Positions 47,570-58,379 of a stretch of 64,000 nucleotides of DNA are shown here, piece after piece; the first letter of the stretch is position 1; each line of letters starts with the position of its first letter. The translations under genes were made by a program, and so were the position numbers. The stretch spans positions 2,302,727 to 2,366,726 of the forward strand of contig NC_033632.1 of NCBI RefSeq assembly GCF_001540865.1. The letters are read 5' to 3'. The DNA comes from Ananas comosus. Lineage: Eukaryota > Streptophyta > Magnoliopsida > Poales > Bromeliaceae. A model generated the notes under the pieces. The model did no database searches. It worked only from the letters and a program-made list of their open reading frames with translations, and was not told the DNA's origin.

Positions 47570-48745
47570 GAGGGGGTGGTGGGAGGAGGAGGAGGCGCGG
47601 AGAGGGAGAAGGGAGAGGGGTGTGGTCGAGTGAGGAGAGGGGTGTGGTCGAGTGGAGGAGGAGGAGACGAGGGGATAAGAGGAGACAAGGCTATGTGGAC
47701 GGTTGGGATTGTGATGGGATTTTCGGGGTCTTTTTCAGAATAAGTTTTTGGCTGAACCTCGCCTACCACGTCACTTGTGGTCCTGCAGACTTTTTAAAAT
47801 TTTCCTTTACTTACGAAAAAAAAAAGGGTGATTTACTCGTCAATAATCAATTTGACTCGCTAGTGTTTTAGCATAGTTTTTACAGTATTTTATATTTATT
47901 TTGTCGAAATAATTTATCATTTAAAAATATAAAAAAGTAAAATATTTTAAACTATATGGTGATAATTTATTTAATAATAAAATATTATAGTGAAATAAAA
48001 GTAAAACTATAGAATAGTTACGTATCATACGTACTAAATCATATTATAGTTAAATATAATTTTTTAAATTACTGATTAATAACGGAAAAAATATATTGAA
48101 CTATCTTGAAATAAATTGAAGTTTACACTTTTATGAATTATTAAGAAATGTGCCCAAGTACAACTAAACCAAACCAAACCACTGCTAGCTTGGTGGTAAA
48201 TGTATCCAACGGGTATTTAGTTTGAATCTCTTTAGAAGAATACAGGTTACAGTTGCATTGTTTTCTTTTTATGTATTTCTTTTATATAGAATATAAAGAT
48301 ATTTATTTGGAGCATAAAATTTCTAAATGCGTAAACACGAAAGTTGGCTCACGGTGTATTAAGTATAATAAAATCCTTCAAATATAAATGAGATGACTTT
48401 AATTGCACGGTGAATATACCTACGTATTTCATACATACGCATGCATGAGTCCGTGAGCTGTGTTTGCAAGAAGCCCATACATATCCTAATTAAGAATGTT
48501 GACCTTACATTAAGATTTGTCATGTGCGTATATGCATATAAAAAGATTGCCATACTTCACAATTAATGAGTATCGAGTAAAGAACGAGTGAAGATCGTGA
48601 AGTGTGGTGGTGAAGTACGAAAATTTAATTAGTAGCTCGTTCAGCTACCCTTTATTTTGTAAGAAAAATCTATTTGGGATAAGGATATAAACTTTTTTTA
48701 TAACAAAAGAGTACTGGAAACTTAAAATACCTCTCAAAATTAAGT
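47570..48745. other. CHLI upstream region and intergenic DNA
   Basis: The proximal part is GC-rich and GGA-rich on the plus strand (47570-47680), with a 19-bp direct repeat (GAGGGGTGTGGTCGAGTG, two times near 47613-47655), likely the CHLI promoter or 5' UTR. The rest is AT-rich without a gene. Confidence 0.5.
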
Positions 48746-48749
48746 TTTT

Positions 48750-49262
48750 TCTATGACTAGCCTCAAGGAATAGGGTTGTGACAGCGAATACTTTATCCAA
48801 GCATGGCTGACAGGGACCATCGATATGTGCTCTATATATGTTGCAAAAATGAAGAAAAGCTGAAACACTTATTTTTTCAAATGTGAGTTCGCAGTAAATC
48901 TGTGGATCAATCTTCTACATGGCATACCGAATTCTGCGCACATTTTGTTAAATCAATTAGAAAATCTACTGTCCAAATGGAGTCGAGTAAGGAAATCACA
49001 ATCGGGACAAGCAAAAATTCTCTTCGACCTCTGCTTTGCTGCGACTTGTTGGGAACTTTGGAAAGAAAATTTTTTTAAAATCTTTAACAATCGTGTAACT
49101 GGAAGTGAAAAAGTGGGTACCAAAGCCTTTTCCTCTGTTATTCTTTGGAACTCATTTCTAAGGGGATAGTGAGCAACAGCCCACACTTTTGGGGCTCTAC
49201 TAATCATGTATGATGTACTTTCTCAAATAGAATATTTTCCTGTTTAATCAAAAAAAAAAAGA
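48750..49262 (+). mobile_element. LINE 3' fragment, decayed
   Basis: Frames encode remnants of the C-terminal region of a plant LINE: a Cys/His-like stretch, then LLNQLENLLSKWSR and CFAATCWELWKENFFKIFNN, comparable with the W.IW..RN..IF pattern of plant LINEs. Stops and frame changes are present. It ends with AATCAAAAAAAAAAA at about 49246-49260. Confidence 0.6.
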
Positions 49263-49505
49263 AAAGAAATAATCATAAACTAATTATATTTAGGTTGAGA
49301 AAAATATAGAGATACGGATTTATCTTTTACTTTTTTCGTAGAAGGGATATATTTCTCTTATTCGTTATATTTCTTTTCGATTATTTTTGTATTAATTTTT
49401 TATTTGTATATTTTTTATTGATAGTATATGTAAGACGATCTTAAACCCCAACACTTTAGACAGGAATAAGGATTAAGATATATCGAGTACAATCACACAA
49501 AAAGC

Positions 49506-50959
49506 TTAGCTACATGACAACGTCTCCATCTCCACCTTAAAACTCGGCAACAATTTCTCCGGCAAAGACACCAACACTCTAAATCCTTCGTCCTTCCTCT
49601 CATCCGTCGCACCGTAAGGCAAAAAAAAGCAAGTCTCAACACTCCCCAGCAACTTCCAAGAGAGGGGCAAGACGTCGACGGGCCCGCCCCACCCGAAGTC
49701 GACGTCGGAGTGTCCCAACCGCCGCCAGTCGGTGAATGCGGCGACCGATCCCCCCGCGGTGATACCTCTCGCGTAGTTCAGCTCCTGGAAGTCGATGTAC
49801 GACCTCACGTACTCGTCGGTCACGTCGCGCTTGCTCTCGCGAATTAGCACAGCTGTTTTCGACAGCGGCTGTTCTGCCAGCTCCCCGGCGGTGAGACGGA
49901 CGTATGCGGGGACGCACACGTTGCCCCAGTACCCGGCGGGGAGCGGCGGATTGAGAATTTTGCTTATGTTCATTGAGTATACCATTTTTACGATCTCGTT
50001 ATTGCTCCCAGTTCCAGTAGTCCTGACCCTGTTAATTACAGTGTGGTGCAGTTATTTGTAATGTTAGCGTTGTGTTTATACCCTCATGAGTGTCGTTTTC
50101 ACTTGTACACGCAATCTGTCTAACCTGGCTCGCCATATGAACGCGCTCAAAGCCTCGAACGTGGTGAGGCGCGACCCCGTCGGGGACTCGTCCACGAGCC
50201 GGTTCCTGAGTCGCTCGGCGCACGTGTTACTCACGTGAAAGCACTCCCTCGCCATGCGGGCCCCGCTCCTGCTCGCTGCATCGTACGGTCCGCGGGACGC
50301 CACCCGTTCGTCGAAGTCGAAGATCTCGTTGAACCGCGGCAGCTCGACCCGGGGAGGCTTGCGCGGGCCGAGCAGGGTGGACCGGTCCCAGACCGGGTCG
50401 ACCGGCGGTCCGCCTAGACCGCGCGCGAGCCGGGCGACGGCGCAGAGGAACTTGGTGGCGCCCGCACCGTCGCACATGGCGATGTCGTGGACGCAACATC
50501 CGAGCGGCGAAACCCCCGCACGCGAACTGCGTCACCTGAGCCGCCAAGGCCGAGCGCGCCGTCGGGCCCGCCCTCAGACAGCGCCAGGCTCGGCACGAGC
50601 CGGGTCGAGAAGGCCGAGTCGACACCGAGCGGCGATCGCGATCCGCGTCGCGGCGCGCGTACAGGTGCACGCCGATCTCCTCGCCGGCGGCGGCGGAGGG
50701 GTAGGCGGAGCTTTCGAGGCGTGCGTCGCGGCGCGGCGCGAAGGGGAGGAAGTGGTTGGGGCGGCGAGCGCGGCGTCGAGGGCGCGGGAGATGACGCGTG
50801 GAGGGGTCGCCGTCGGGGCTTGTCGGGGAGTAGATGGCGGAGGGTGCGGGAAGCTGACGTTGAGGTTGGGGTCGGTGTCGAGGTGGGAGAGGGGTAGAGG
50901 ATGGGGATCGGTGGAGAGGAGGCGGAGGAGAAGGGGAGAATGAGAAGGGTTTCTATCAT
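49506..50959 (-). pseudogene. DCR-like BAHD acyltransferase, exon 1 frameshifted
   Basis: Exon 2 (50028-49506) is clean: VKMVYSMNISKILNPPLPAG, the BAHD motif DFGWG, then SVETCFFLPYGATDERKDEG. It resembles DEFECTIVE IN CUTICULAR RIDGES, a clade that acylates cutin-related substrates. A 96-bp intron (50124-50029) joins in phase after FIWRAR. In exon 1 recognisable DCR-like pieces lie in different frames: the ATG at 50959 (MIETLLILPFSS) in one, LPLSHLDTDPNLNVSF in a second, DSAFSTRLVPSLALSEGG back in the first, AAQVTQFACGGFA in a third, and HDIAMCDGAGATKFL in the second again. At least four frame changes are therefore needed. The HxxxD catalytic motif is also irregular (HDIAMCD, so His is not four residues before Asp). 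Either it is a decaying gene or the GC-rich exon was poorly sequenced; the clean exon 2 leaves both open. Confidence 0.7.
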
Positions 50960-50999
50960 TTCGAATCTCACATTTTGGCAATTTGAGTTAGAATTAGGG

Positions 51000-51790
51000 T
51001 TGTGGATCGGATTTGGGGAATTCGACCTTTTTTTTTTTTTTCCAATTTTGTTGAGATTGTTAATGAGGGTTTGGTGAGAGAGAAGAGAGAGAAGAGAAAG
51101 AGAGAGAGAGAAGTTGAAGAAGCAGGAGGAAGTCGGTGAAGTGACGTGGAAGCGGGAGCATCAATTTTGAATTGGAGATCAGAAGCCGTTGGATTAGTTA
51201 TAGTTTTTATTGGGCCTATGTGGGCTTGGTTGGGGTGGTTTAGGGATTAAAAGAAATAGAAGGAATTAATAACTACAAAGAGTTTGGCCCGAGAGCTAAC
51301 CCAAATCATCAGTGGCCCATCACAAGCAAATAAAATTCATATGCAATTAGTAAGGCGCGCCATTTAGTGTTAAGAGCCGCCTGGGCGAAAGCCATTGTAC
51401 AATGTTGCTCATCTACTCTTTTTTATTTTTTTTTCGGTGGAATCAGCGGAAAATATAATTTACACACCTAATTAAGATACCGATGTATGCAAATAATAAA
51501 ATATTTATTTATTGAGCCTGTTTTTACTGCAATTACTAGTTATGAATTTAATGTACTTCAAATCATTTGGAGTTATGATCAAAGTTGTGTACATGCGATA
51601 AAAAAGTTAACAGAATTAATGTTCAATTATATACTTTCAAAAGTGACATCACGAAATCATAGTGATTTACAGAATAATTTATGAGGCAACTACCCAAAAA
51701 AGAATGGAGCAAACATATTTTATAAATGTGCAATGGATACATAAAATATTCAAAGAAAAGAAATAATTTGTTTTAAAAAAATTGTAGACA
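51000..51790. other. Upstream of the BAHD copy, intergenic
   Basis: Contains a GAGAGAGA tract (about 51076-51111), perhaps the former 5' UTR, then AT-rich DNA with no gene. Confidence 0.4.
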
Positions 51791-51793
51791 CGG

Positions 51794-52251
51794 CAGGGTG
51801 TAAACGAGCCGAACACGAGCTGACTCGTTAAAGTATCGAGCCGAAAAATTCAGCTCGTGTTCGGCTTGTTTATTAACGAGCCGAACACGAATAAACGAGC
51901 CGAACACGAGCTGGCCCACGAGCTGGCCAACAAACAATAAATTAAAAATGATTAGATTAAATATATATAAAAAGTAAATTTATAAAATCTTATCCATTAG
52001 ACTTTGATCTAATAGTTGAAACTTTACGTATAAATGTGTCTTTTTATAATTAAGCTCGCATTTATATTTTTATTTTGCTAAAATGTAAATAATAAAAATA
52101 TATATTATATATATAATTATTTATTTATATATATAAATATATATAAATATAAATTAAATAAATTATATAAATATAAAATATATGTATTCGAGCTATTATC
52201 GAGCCGAACACGAGCTGGCTCGCAAACAGCGAGCTGGATTGCCACCTTTAG
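51794..52251. mobile_element. hAT-like MITE with CGAGCCGAACACGAGC blocks
   Basis: It runs from AGGGTGTAAACGAGCCGAAC to GGATTGCCACCTTTA. The flanks GACACGGC and GACACTGC look like an 8-bp target duplication with one mismatch. Repeated CGAGCCGAACACGAG units in both orientations surround an AT-rich core. It is the reverse-oriented relative of 13975-14463. Confidence 0.7.
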
Positions 52252-52259
52252 ACACTGCA

Positions 52260-53400
52260 ATAATGGGATGATCCGGAGACTACTAATAATTTTTTAGCAT
52301 AAAGAGAATCCTCTAAAGCACTGAGATTTTGAACTATGCGATGCGAAAGAGTAAAAGTGTTCTACTTTAAGACGAGAAATTTAAATTTAAAATTTTCAAA
52401 AGAAAGGCGAAAATATAGAAATTCAAATGTATAAAGTAATGTTTTACCTCATAAAAAGCATTCTAATTTAAGAATATTCGAGAAATACCTAGATGTCCAA
52501 TAGAGTAACTTCTTTAATTTTCTTTATATATTAAATTTGGTTTTTTTTTTTTGTTTTTGTTTTTTTGGTGGAATTAAAGGTTGAGGTCCTACTTGTAATG
52601 AAACCCTACCATATAAGTGAATTAATTAATCATCCAATAGTTGGACATATATGTGGATAATGGAAAAAATATAGATAAATTAAAAAACATGAGGTGGTTT
52701 CCTTCTCAATTTTTGTAATTTATGGTTCTGAAAATATGAATCAATTAGGATTCGAACTTAAGATCTCGAATACCAACCATCAAGTTTTTTGCCACTTGTT
52801 TTAAGAACAGTTGGTTGTAATTTATGGTTAAAAGAGATGATGATGCTTTTGAAACTTTTCCGAAAATTAATTCTGTATTTTTTCGTTTTAAACCATTCCA
52901 TCTACAAACTTTATTATATAAATAATTAAATATAAGTTACAATTTGAGAAAATGTTTACAAATCTTCTAAATTTTCGCGGTTTTTGCAAGCATGCATCGG
53001 ATCATTTAATTTTGGTAATTAGAACTCCGTTAACTTGATCAAATGAGTCAATAAATCACTCTCCTCAGTTGAAGAATATATAAAAAAAGATAATCTCTTC
53101 TATTGTAATAAGTTCACTGAATTCTTCAATATTCCTCGAACTTTATTCATTATCAAAACTGAAAGAGAATTTTTTTTATATGTATATTTTTACTTTTATA
53201 AGATGATATGCAAAAATATAACTAAAGTTTAAATATTAGGAGGTCTAATGATCAAAATTAAAAGTTCAGACATCAAACCTTAAAAGTGCCGAAGTTCAGA
53301 AAGTCTTCGTACATTTTTCCATTAAAAATTGAAGACGAGAGAGGACCCACCTAAGAAGAAGTAAAACAAAGTTAATTAGAACACGTACTTACGCAGAACC
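52260..53400. other. AT-rich intergenic with a SINE fragment
   Basis: No gene. A partial reverse-strand SINE lies at about 52735-52812 (AATCAATTAGGATTCGAACT, B-box complement). Confidence 0.45.
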
Positions 53401-53410
53401 GATCGTCCCT

Positions 53411-53542
53411 ATTACAAGTGGCAAATGATTTGATGGTTGACATCTGAGGTTCCAAGTTTGAATTCTAGTTGATTCGTATTTTCAGCAAAATTTATTTTTA
53501 AATGAAATAAACGAAACGGATAGCATGCTATCTATCTCTCAA
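53411..53542 (+). mobile_element. tRNA-derived SINE
   Basis: Same layout as 2117-2262: AAGTGGCAAATGATTTGATGG head, a B-box-like AAGTTTGAATTCTAG, then AAATAAACGAAACGGATAGC, ATGCTATCTATCTCTC and a short A run. The tail hairpin GGATAGCATGCTATC keeps complementary changes (GATAGC/GCTATC) relative to GGTAGC/GCTACC in the other copies. Confidence 0.65.
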
Positions 53543-53984
53543 AAAACACATACTTACGTAGGGCCGTATACAGTTAGAGGAGACTGAGTGAGATTACACT
53601 AAAACATTTTAAGTCCCACAGTGGGAATGGGTAGAAGAGGAACCCACTTAGACCACACTCCCTTAATACTCTATTAGTTGTAATTACGCGACAAAAAATT
53701 AATAATTCGATATATGTAACCAAAAAAACAAATTAAATGACAAGAGCATGACTAGGCCTGCACCAGTTAAAATTTCAGGTATCTGTTTTGATGTTGTAAA
53801 GAGTTACTCAAAAAGTTATGCGCCATTGAATGACTTTTTTGTTTGTAATTGTAGCACTTCAGGGTTATGCCTTTTCAGAATCTATACACATATATTATTT
53901 CTTATGAAGTTTTGTCACGTGACATCATCATAGTCTTCCCTTCTCAAAATTTCTACTCTTCAATTATTGCGACCGCTCGCATTC

Positions 53985-54112
53985 CTCATAACGTCTGCCT
54001 CTTCGGCTTTTCGTTTCATTAATTCCTTCTCCGTAACGTATGCCTATTCGGCTTTCCTCCTCATTAATTTCTTCTCTGTAACGTCGCTGCTTCAACTTTC
54101 CGCCTCATTAGT
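53985..54112 (+). repeat. Degenerate tandem repeat, about three copies of 45 bp
   Basis: Each unit contains CTCATTAATT.CTTCTC.GTAACGT, a short variable part, then TTCGGCTTTCC. Confidence 0.65.
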
Positions 54113-54124
54113 TTATATTTTCTA

Positions 54125-54492
54125 AGAGGTGTTATCCGAGGAGCTCGTGGGCACGGCATACGACGTCCTCGACAACTCCAGCCTCAAGCACTGCAGGCGC
54201 GCAACCCTAGCCCTCGCCATCAATGTCGGGTGAGTCGAATTCTAACTCTAGCCCCCAACTCTCCTTTCTCGATCTCGACCACTTAAGTTTGTAATGTATA
54301 GTTATACAAAGGGTATGTATCCCTCTCCTCTAATGGTCTCGGAGGACAAGTATCGGCTAAGATATGAACTTGCCGAAAAGGGCTTGAAGGCACTGTGGTA
54401 CTTCACAAAATTGTCAGTGTTAGTTAAGAATGCCCTAAATGAGGATACAAAGAAGTCCAATTTTTATGTAACAATTTTTTTTCTCCTATAGT
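54125..54492 (+). pseudogene. Unidentified gene-fragment-like sequence
   Basis: About 110 bp reads as coding (VLSEELVGTAYDVLDNSSLK, then HCRRATLALAINVG) and ends at a GTGAGT donor-like site near 54230. Downstream is a second short open stretch (SPLMVSEDKYRLRYELAEKG). The composition is more gene-like than the flanks, but I do not recognise the family and no complete gene model can be built. It may be a captured or decayed gene piece. Confidence 0.3.
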
Positions 54493-54499
54493 TTTTTTA

Positions 54500-55380
54500 T
54501 CATTTGTTGTTTTTCATTAAATTATAATTCTATTCTAAAAATTTTAAAATATTTTTATATTATTAAATTTAATCAAATATGATTATATCTGTGGCATCGC
54601 GCGGGTTTATACACTAGTAATACATTAAGAAAGCAATTTAAAGGCGTTATAGCACTATGCATCTTATATGGCATCTAGATATACCTATTATCTATATAAT
54701 GAGATTGTCGCAAAATAATTTGATGTAAACAAAACTGTACCAACAAGACCTTTCAGGCCGCAATTTTTCTATAGTCTGGTGCATGAAATTTCTTTTCTGG
54801 ACGGGGCTGTCCAATTCAGACTATTTATTGTAAGGATCGTCGGTACTAATCATTAATTTTAAAAATTTGAGCTGTTAGAAAAATACAACAAATTTACTTA
54901 AAACGTATTAAACAAAGTGTCTAGAAATTCTATTGTGATTCAATCTAATCCAATTAATCTTCCGTGACCTCGAACATGATTCGATCTAATTCAGTCTTTT
55001 TCTATGTTCAAAATGACTTAGCAGAATCCGACCTTCCACCACAAAACAGCATGCATGGTGGTGCTCCGAGGTATCTTTTTTTCGTGCAGCGGAAATATAT
55101 CTTGTACATTTTCTGCAGTGGAGTACAACTCAAAGATCAGTTGAGGGGGAGAATGAATAAATTACTAACGGCCATTTAGTGCTTTTTTAAATTACTATTT
55201 TTCTGAAATATGGTGTTAGCCTTTTAATATCTACCAACTTTTTCAACTGTTTCAAAACTTAAAATTAAATTATAAACAATTAAAACATTAGCTTTTACAA
55301 AATATACCATTTGAAATCATTAATTAAGAAAATTATAATTAATTTGAAAAGATCTTGTACGATTTGTGACCGTGAAAATG
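54500..55380. other. Intergenic with one arm of the 35095-35895 repeat
   Basis: At about 54835-55050 sequence such as GGTACTAATCATTAATTTTA, GAACATGATTCGATCTAATT and CCACCACAAAACAGCATGC matches the right arm of the inverted-repeat element at 35665-35895. No gene. Confidence 0.5.
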
Positions 55381-55383
55381 TAG

Positions 55384-57200
55384 GGGCGGAAATGAGCCGG
55401 GCTTGAGCGAGCTTACCTCAGCTTAAGCTTGGTTTGAAATTAATTTCAAGCCTAAATTTAGGCTCAAGTTCGGCTTGAAATTAATTCGAGCCGAGCTCGA
55501 GCAAGCCTAATTTTAAATCGAGCGAACTCGAGCTTTAAACTAGTCGTTTGAAATTCTTAACATCATGCAATCTATAGTTAATTTTTTATGAAACATTATC
55601 TAAAGTTTGATACAAAAATATGTTTAATAATTCAACATACAAAATAAATGCATGAATACGATATTTATAATAGGGGCAATTGCCTATATACCCCTGAAAA
55701 GTTCCCGATTTTTTTATTTACCCCTCTTAGAAGGCTAATATTGAAAATACCCTTCTTATGTTCCAAGTCTTTCTAATATATCCCTGGAGTTAAGTTCCGT
55801 CAGTTAGCTGCTTTTATCTCTGAAAAATTACCATTTTGCCCATTCCAATATACCCTCGTAACGTAACTCACTTATCTTATATACCCTTCATATAACAAAT
55901 ATTTTTCTTATTTGCCTTTCAAATATCAATTAATTAATTAAGCACGTTGGGAGCGAGCAGATGAACGGATGAGATCGATCGCAGCTAAACCAATCTTAGT
56001 GGCTGGAGGCATAGTTAGTTAATTCGGATTCGGCATATATATTATTATTATAATTTATATATATATATATATATATATTAAATATATTTAAAATTATAAT
56101 AAACATATATTTTAAATATATAAGAGTTATATATTTAAAAATATTAATAAATAATTACAAAATTATAAATTAAATATTATATGATAATATTTCAATATAA
56201 AAATAAAATAATATATAAATATNCCGTCCCCTCCCCCCGCTCCTCCGACATGCCCCCGCCTAACTTCATGCCCCCCGCCTCCCTCTTCTCCTCCTCCTTC
56301 GTCCCGTCTGCCGGCATGCTGTTGCTCCCGGCGCCGGCCAAAGCGGCGGAGGACGAGGACGACGACGACGAGAGCGGCGATTCGTGGGCCGTTTTTTTTG
56401 TGCGAATGAGGCGAGGCTTCTTGGGGGTGAAGGTGGAGGCGGAGGAGCCGGCGCCGAGGTTGGCGGTGGCGGTGAGCTGCTGGCGCTCGCGGCGGCGGGC
56501 GGCGAGCGGTGGGCTTGATTGAGAGTAATGATATTAAGTTGGGAGAGAAAGAAAGGATAGTTTAAGGAAATAGTTTAATAAGATAGGGGTAAAATAGGTA
56601 TTTTAATTAAGTTTTAACTCTGGTATACATTTAACTCATGTTTAACCCGAGTTAGTTTAACAGGGGATAACTGCGGGGGTATTTTAGAATAACGGTGGAA
56701 CATATGAGGGGTATTTTAGAAAGAAAAAAAAAGTAGGGATAAATCGGATATATTCAAACGCATGAAGGGTATATTGGCAATTATCCCTTTATAATATTAA
56801 GAAAAATAATTTAGAAAAAACAAATGTGCAAGCAAAGTGAAAGAGAGGGAGAGAATAATTAGAGTAAGGTTTTACTAGTTTGATTTTGTAGACCATTAAA
56901 TATACCAAATAATCAAAACTCTATATACATATAATTAAAATACATAATATATATTATTATATATAATTAAAAATATATTATATATAACTTTATATTATTT
57001 ATAAATATTTTTTAATATATGTATATTTAAGCTTTTCGAGCCTAATTAGAACGAGCCCAGTAATACTCAAGCTCGGTTTAAAATAAATTTTAAATATTTT
57101 TTTCAGTTCAAACTGACTCATTTAATTTTGAATTGAGCTCGAGCAAGCCGAATGCCAAGTCGGACGCGAGCCGAAAACGATTTGCCAGCCCTTCCCATGA
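55384..57200. mobile_element. hAT-like element with GAGC-rich ends, interrupted by another element
   Basis: It opens with GTAGGGGCGGAAATGAGCCG and repeated AGCTCGAGC-type blocks (to about 55550). Similar blocks close it (about 57030-57200, CGAGCAAGCCGAATGCCAAG and GATTTGCCAGCCCTTCCC). The element 55672-56787 is nested inside. Confidence 0.5.
55672..56787. mobile_element. Long transposon-like repeat, copy 2, with 8-bp target duplication
   Basis: The ends are inverted (AGGGGCAATTGCCTATATAC on the left, GTATATTGGCAATTATCCC on the right). The flanks are TTTATAAT on both sides (55664-55671 and 56788-56795), an intact 8-bp duplication typical of hAT elements. It shares its block order with 39443-41125. 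The interior (56224-56515) is GC-rich and coding-like in composition but belongs to no family I recognise, and it begins at the single N at 56223. Confidence 0.75.
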
Positions 57201-57209
57201 TTTAAGGTA

Positions 57210-58000
57210 GAATCTAGTACGGCTTCTTGTTTACCGTAAAAAATGAAAATGGAATAAAATTCAATTAATCAAACTCTAATCTATTCTAAACAAGAAATTT
57301 CATTTCTAAATGAAATTAAGCTTAATTTTTTTATCTAAATTCTAGTGAATTTTATTTTGATCTTGTTTGAAGCAGAATGTAAAGGAAATTGACATTTTCG
57401 GAGATGTTTTATAAATTAACACCTTAGCTGGTAAGTTAAGTTGCTTTAAAGTATTTGGTGCTTCGTGAGTCTTCAGAACCCACTAATTATGCAACAAAGA
57501 GACAAGATATTTCTTTTTGATTTTGTGGGATTGTTATTAAATTTTTAGAAGTACCTTTTAGTCTAGATCAAAAAGTTTATGCACTTTTTTTCTAACAGGT
57601 CCCTTATACCAAAAATAAAAATATAAAAAAAAAATCTTGCCCACTATTGTTGTGGCGACAAGTCAACAATCCAAAACGAAAAATATAAAGTACTAGATTT
57701 GCTTATCTCACAACAAATTTTACCAAATTTAAATTAATAAAAAGTAATAAAGATGAACTTAAACTGTTGAATCACCGGCATGCCAATTGTGTAGTGTAAA
57801 AAATATTCATCTACTTACAAGAAACTTGCGAGAGTTCCAATACACAAAACCGTTAATTCTTTTATAAAAGTTTTAAAGTAACATTGATTTTTTTATATTC
57901 AACAAAATGCATGCATGGTCCTGACTCCTGAGCCTGCATTCGTAGAGCACAACTCTACACGCACTTTGGATCTCTCACATAACTATAGTAAACAATTGCA
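57210..58000. other. Upstream region of the CLE gene
   Basis: AT-rich with no gene. Confidence 0.4.
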
Positions 58001-58009
58001 AAGTCCCTC

Positions 58010-58022
58010 TATATATATATAC
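58010..58022 (+). promoter_or_regulatory. Candidate TATA box of the CLE gene
   Basis: TATATATATATAC lies about 88 bp before the start codon and is preceded by a mixed-composition stretch, so it is a plausible core promoter. Motif evidence only. Confidence 0.5.
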
Positions 58023-58108
58023 GAGGCATATTTGGCTAAGTCCCCTAACACCATTAATTCACAACTGCATTGCTAAGCAACCATATCTTCTAGCTACCAG
58101 AAGAAGAG

Positions 58109-58369
58109 ATGGCACTGAGAACGGCGAGTCTGAAACTGAGCCTCTGCTTCTGCATCCTCCTCATCATCTCCTCCTTGCGGAACTCCGAGCAGCGCCCCGT
58201 GCTGAGTCCGATGGCGTTAGATGAGTCAGTCGACGGGATAGGATCGACGACGGAGAACAATTCGACAGAGTTTGACACGAACATTATGCAAGGAGAGGCG
58301 GGGGAGGAGGTCACGTACGGCGCGTCCAAACGGCTGAGCCCGACCGGCCCAGACCCGCACCACCACTGA
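58109..58369 (+). CDS. CLE: CLE peptide-hormone precursor
   Basis: Intronless, 86 aa, about the usual length for CLE precursors. Residues 1-22 are a signal peptide (LKLSLCFCILLIISSL core). A variable acidic middle follows, with a likely N-glycosylation site (NNS/NST). The protein ends with KRLSPTGPDPHHH. The last twelve residues, RLSPTGPDPHHH, fit the CLE consensus R-x-x-P-x-G-P-D-P-x-H-H/N exactly, with a basic residue in front for processing. CLE peptides are secreted, proline-hydroxylated and often arabinosylated, and are read by CLV1/BAM-type receptor kinases to control meristem or vascular growth. The motif sits at the extreme C-terminus with no extension, as in most A-type CLE genes. 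Which CLE it is cannot be told. A TATA-like stretch lies 88 bp upstream. Confidence 0.9.
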   Translation: MALRTASLKLSLCFCILLIISSLRNSEQRPVLSPMALDESVDGIGSTTENNSTEFDTNIMQGEAGEEVTYGASKRLSPTGPDPHHH

Positions 58370-58379
58370 TACCATTTAT

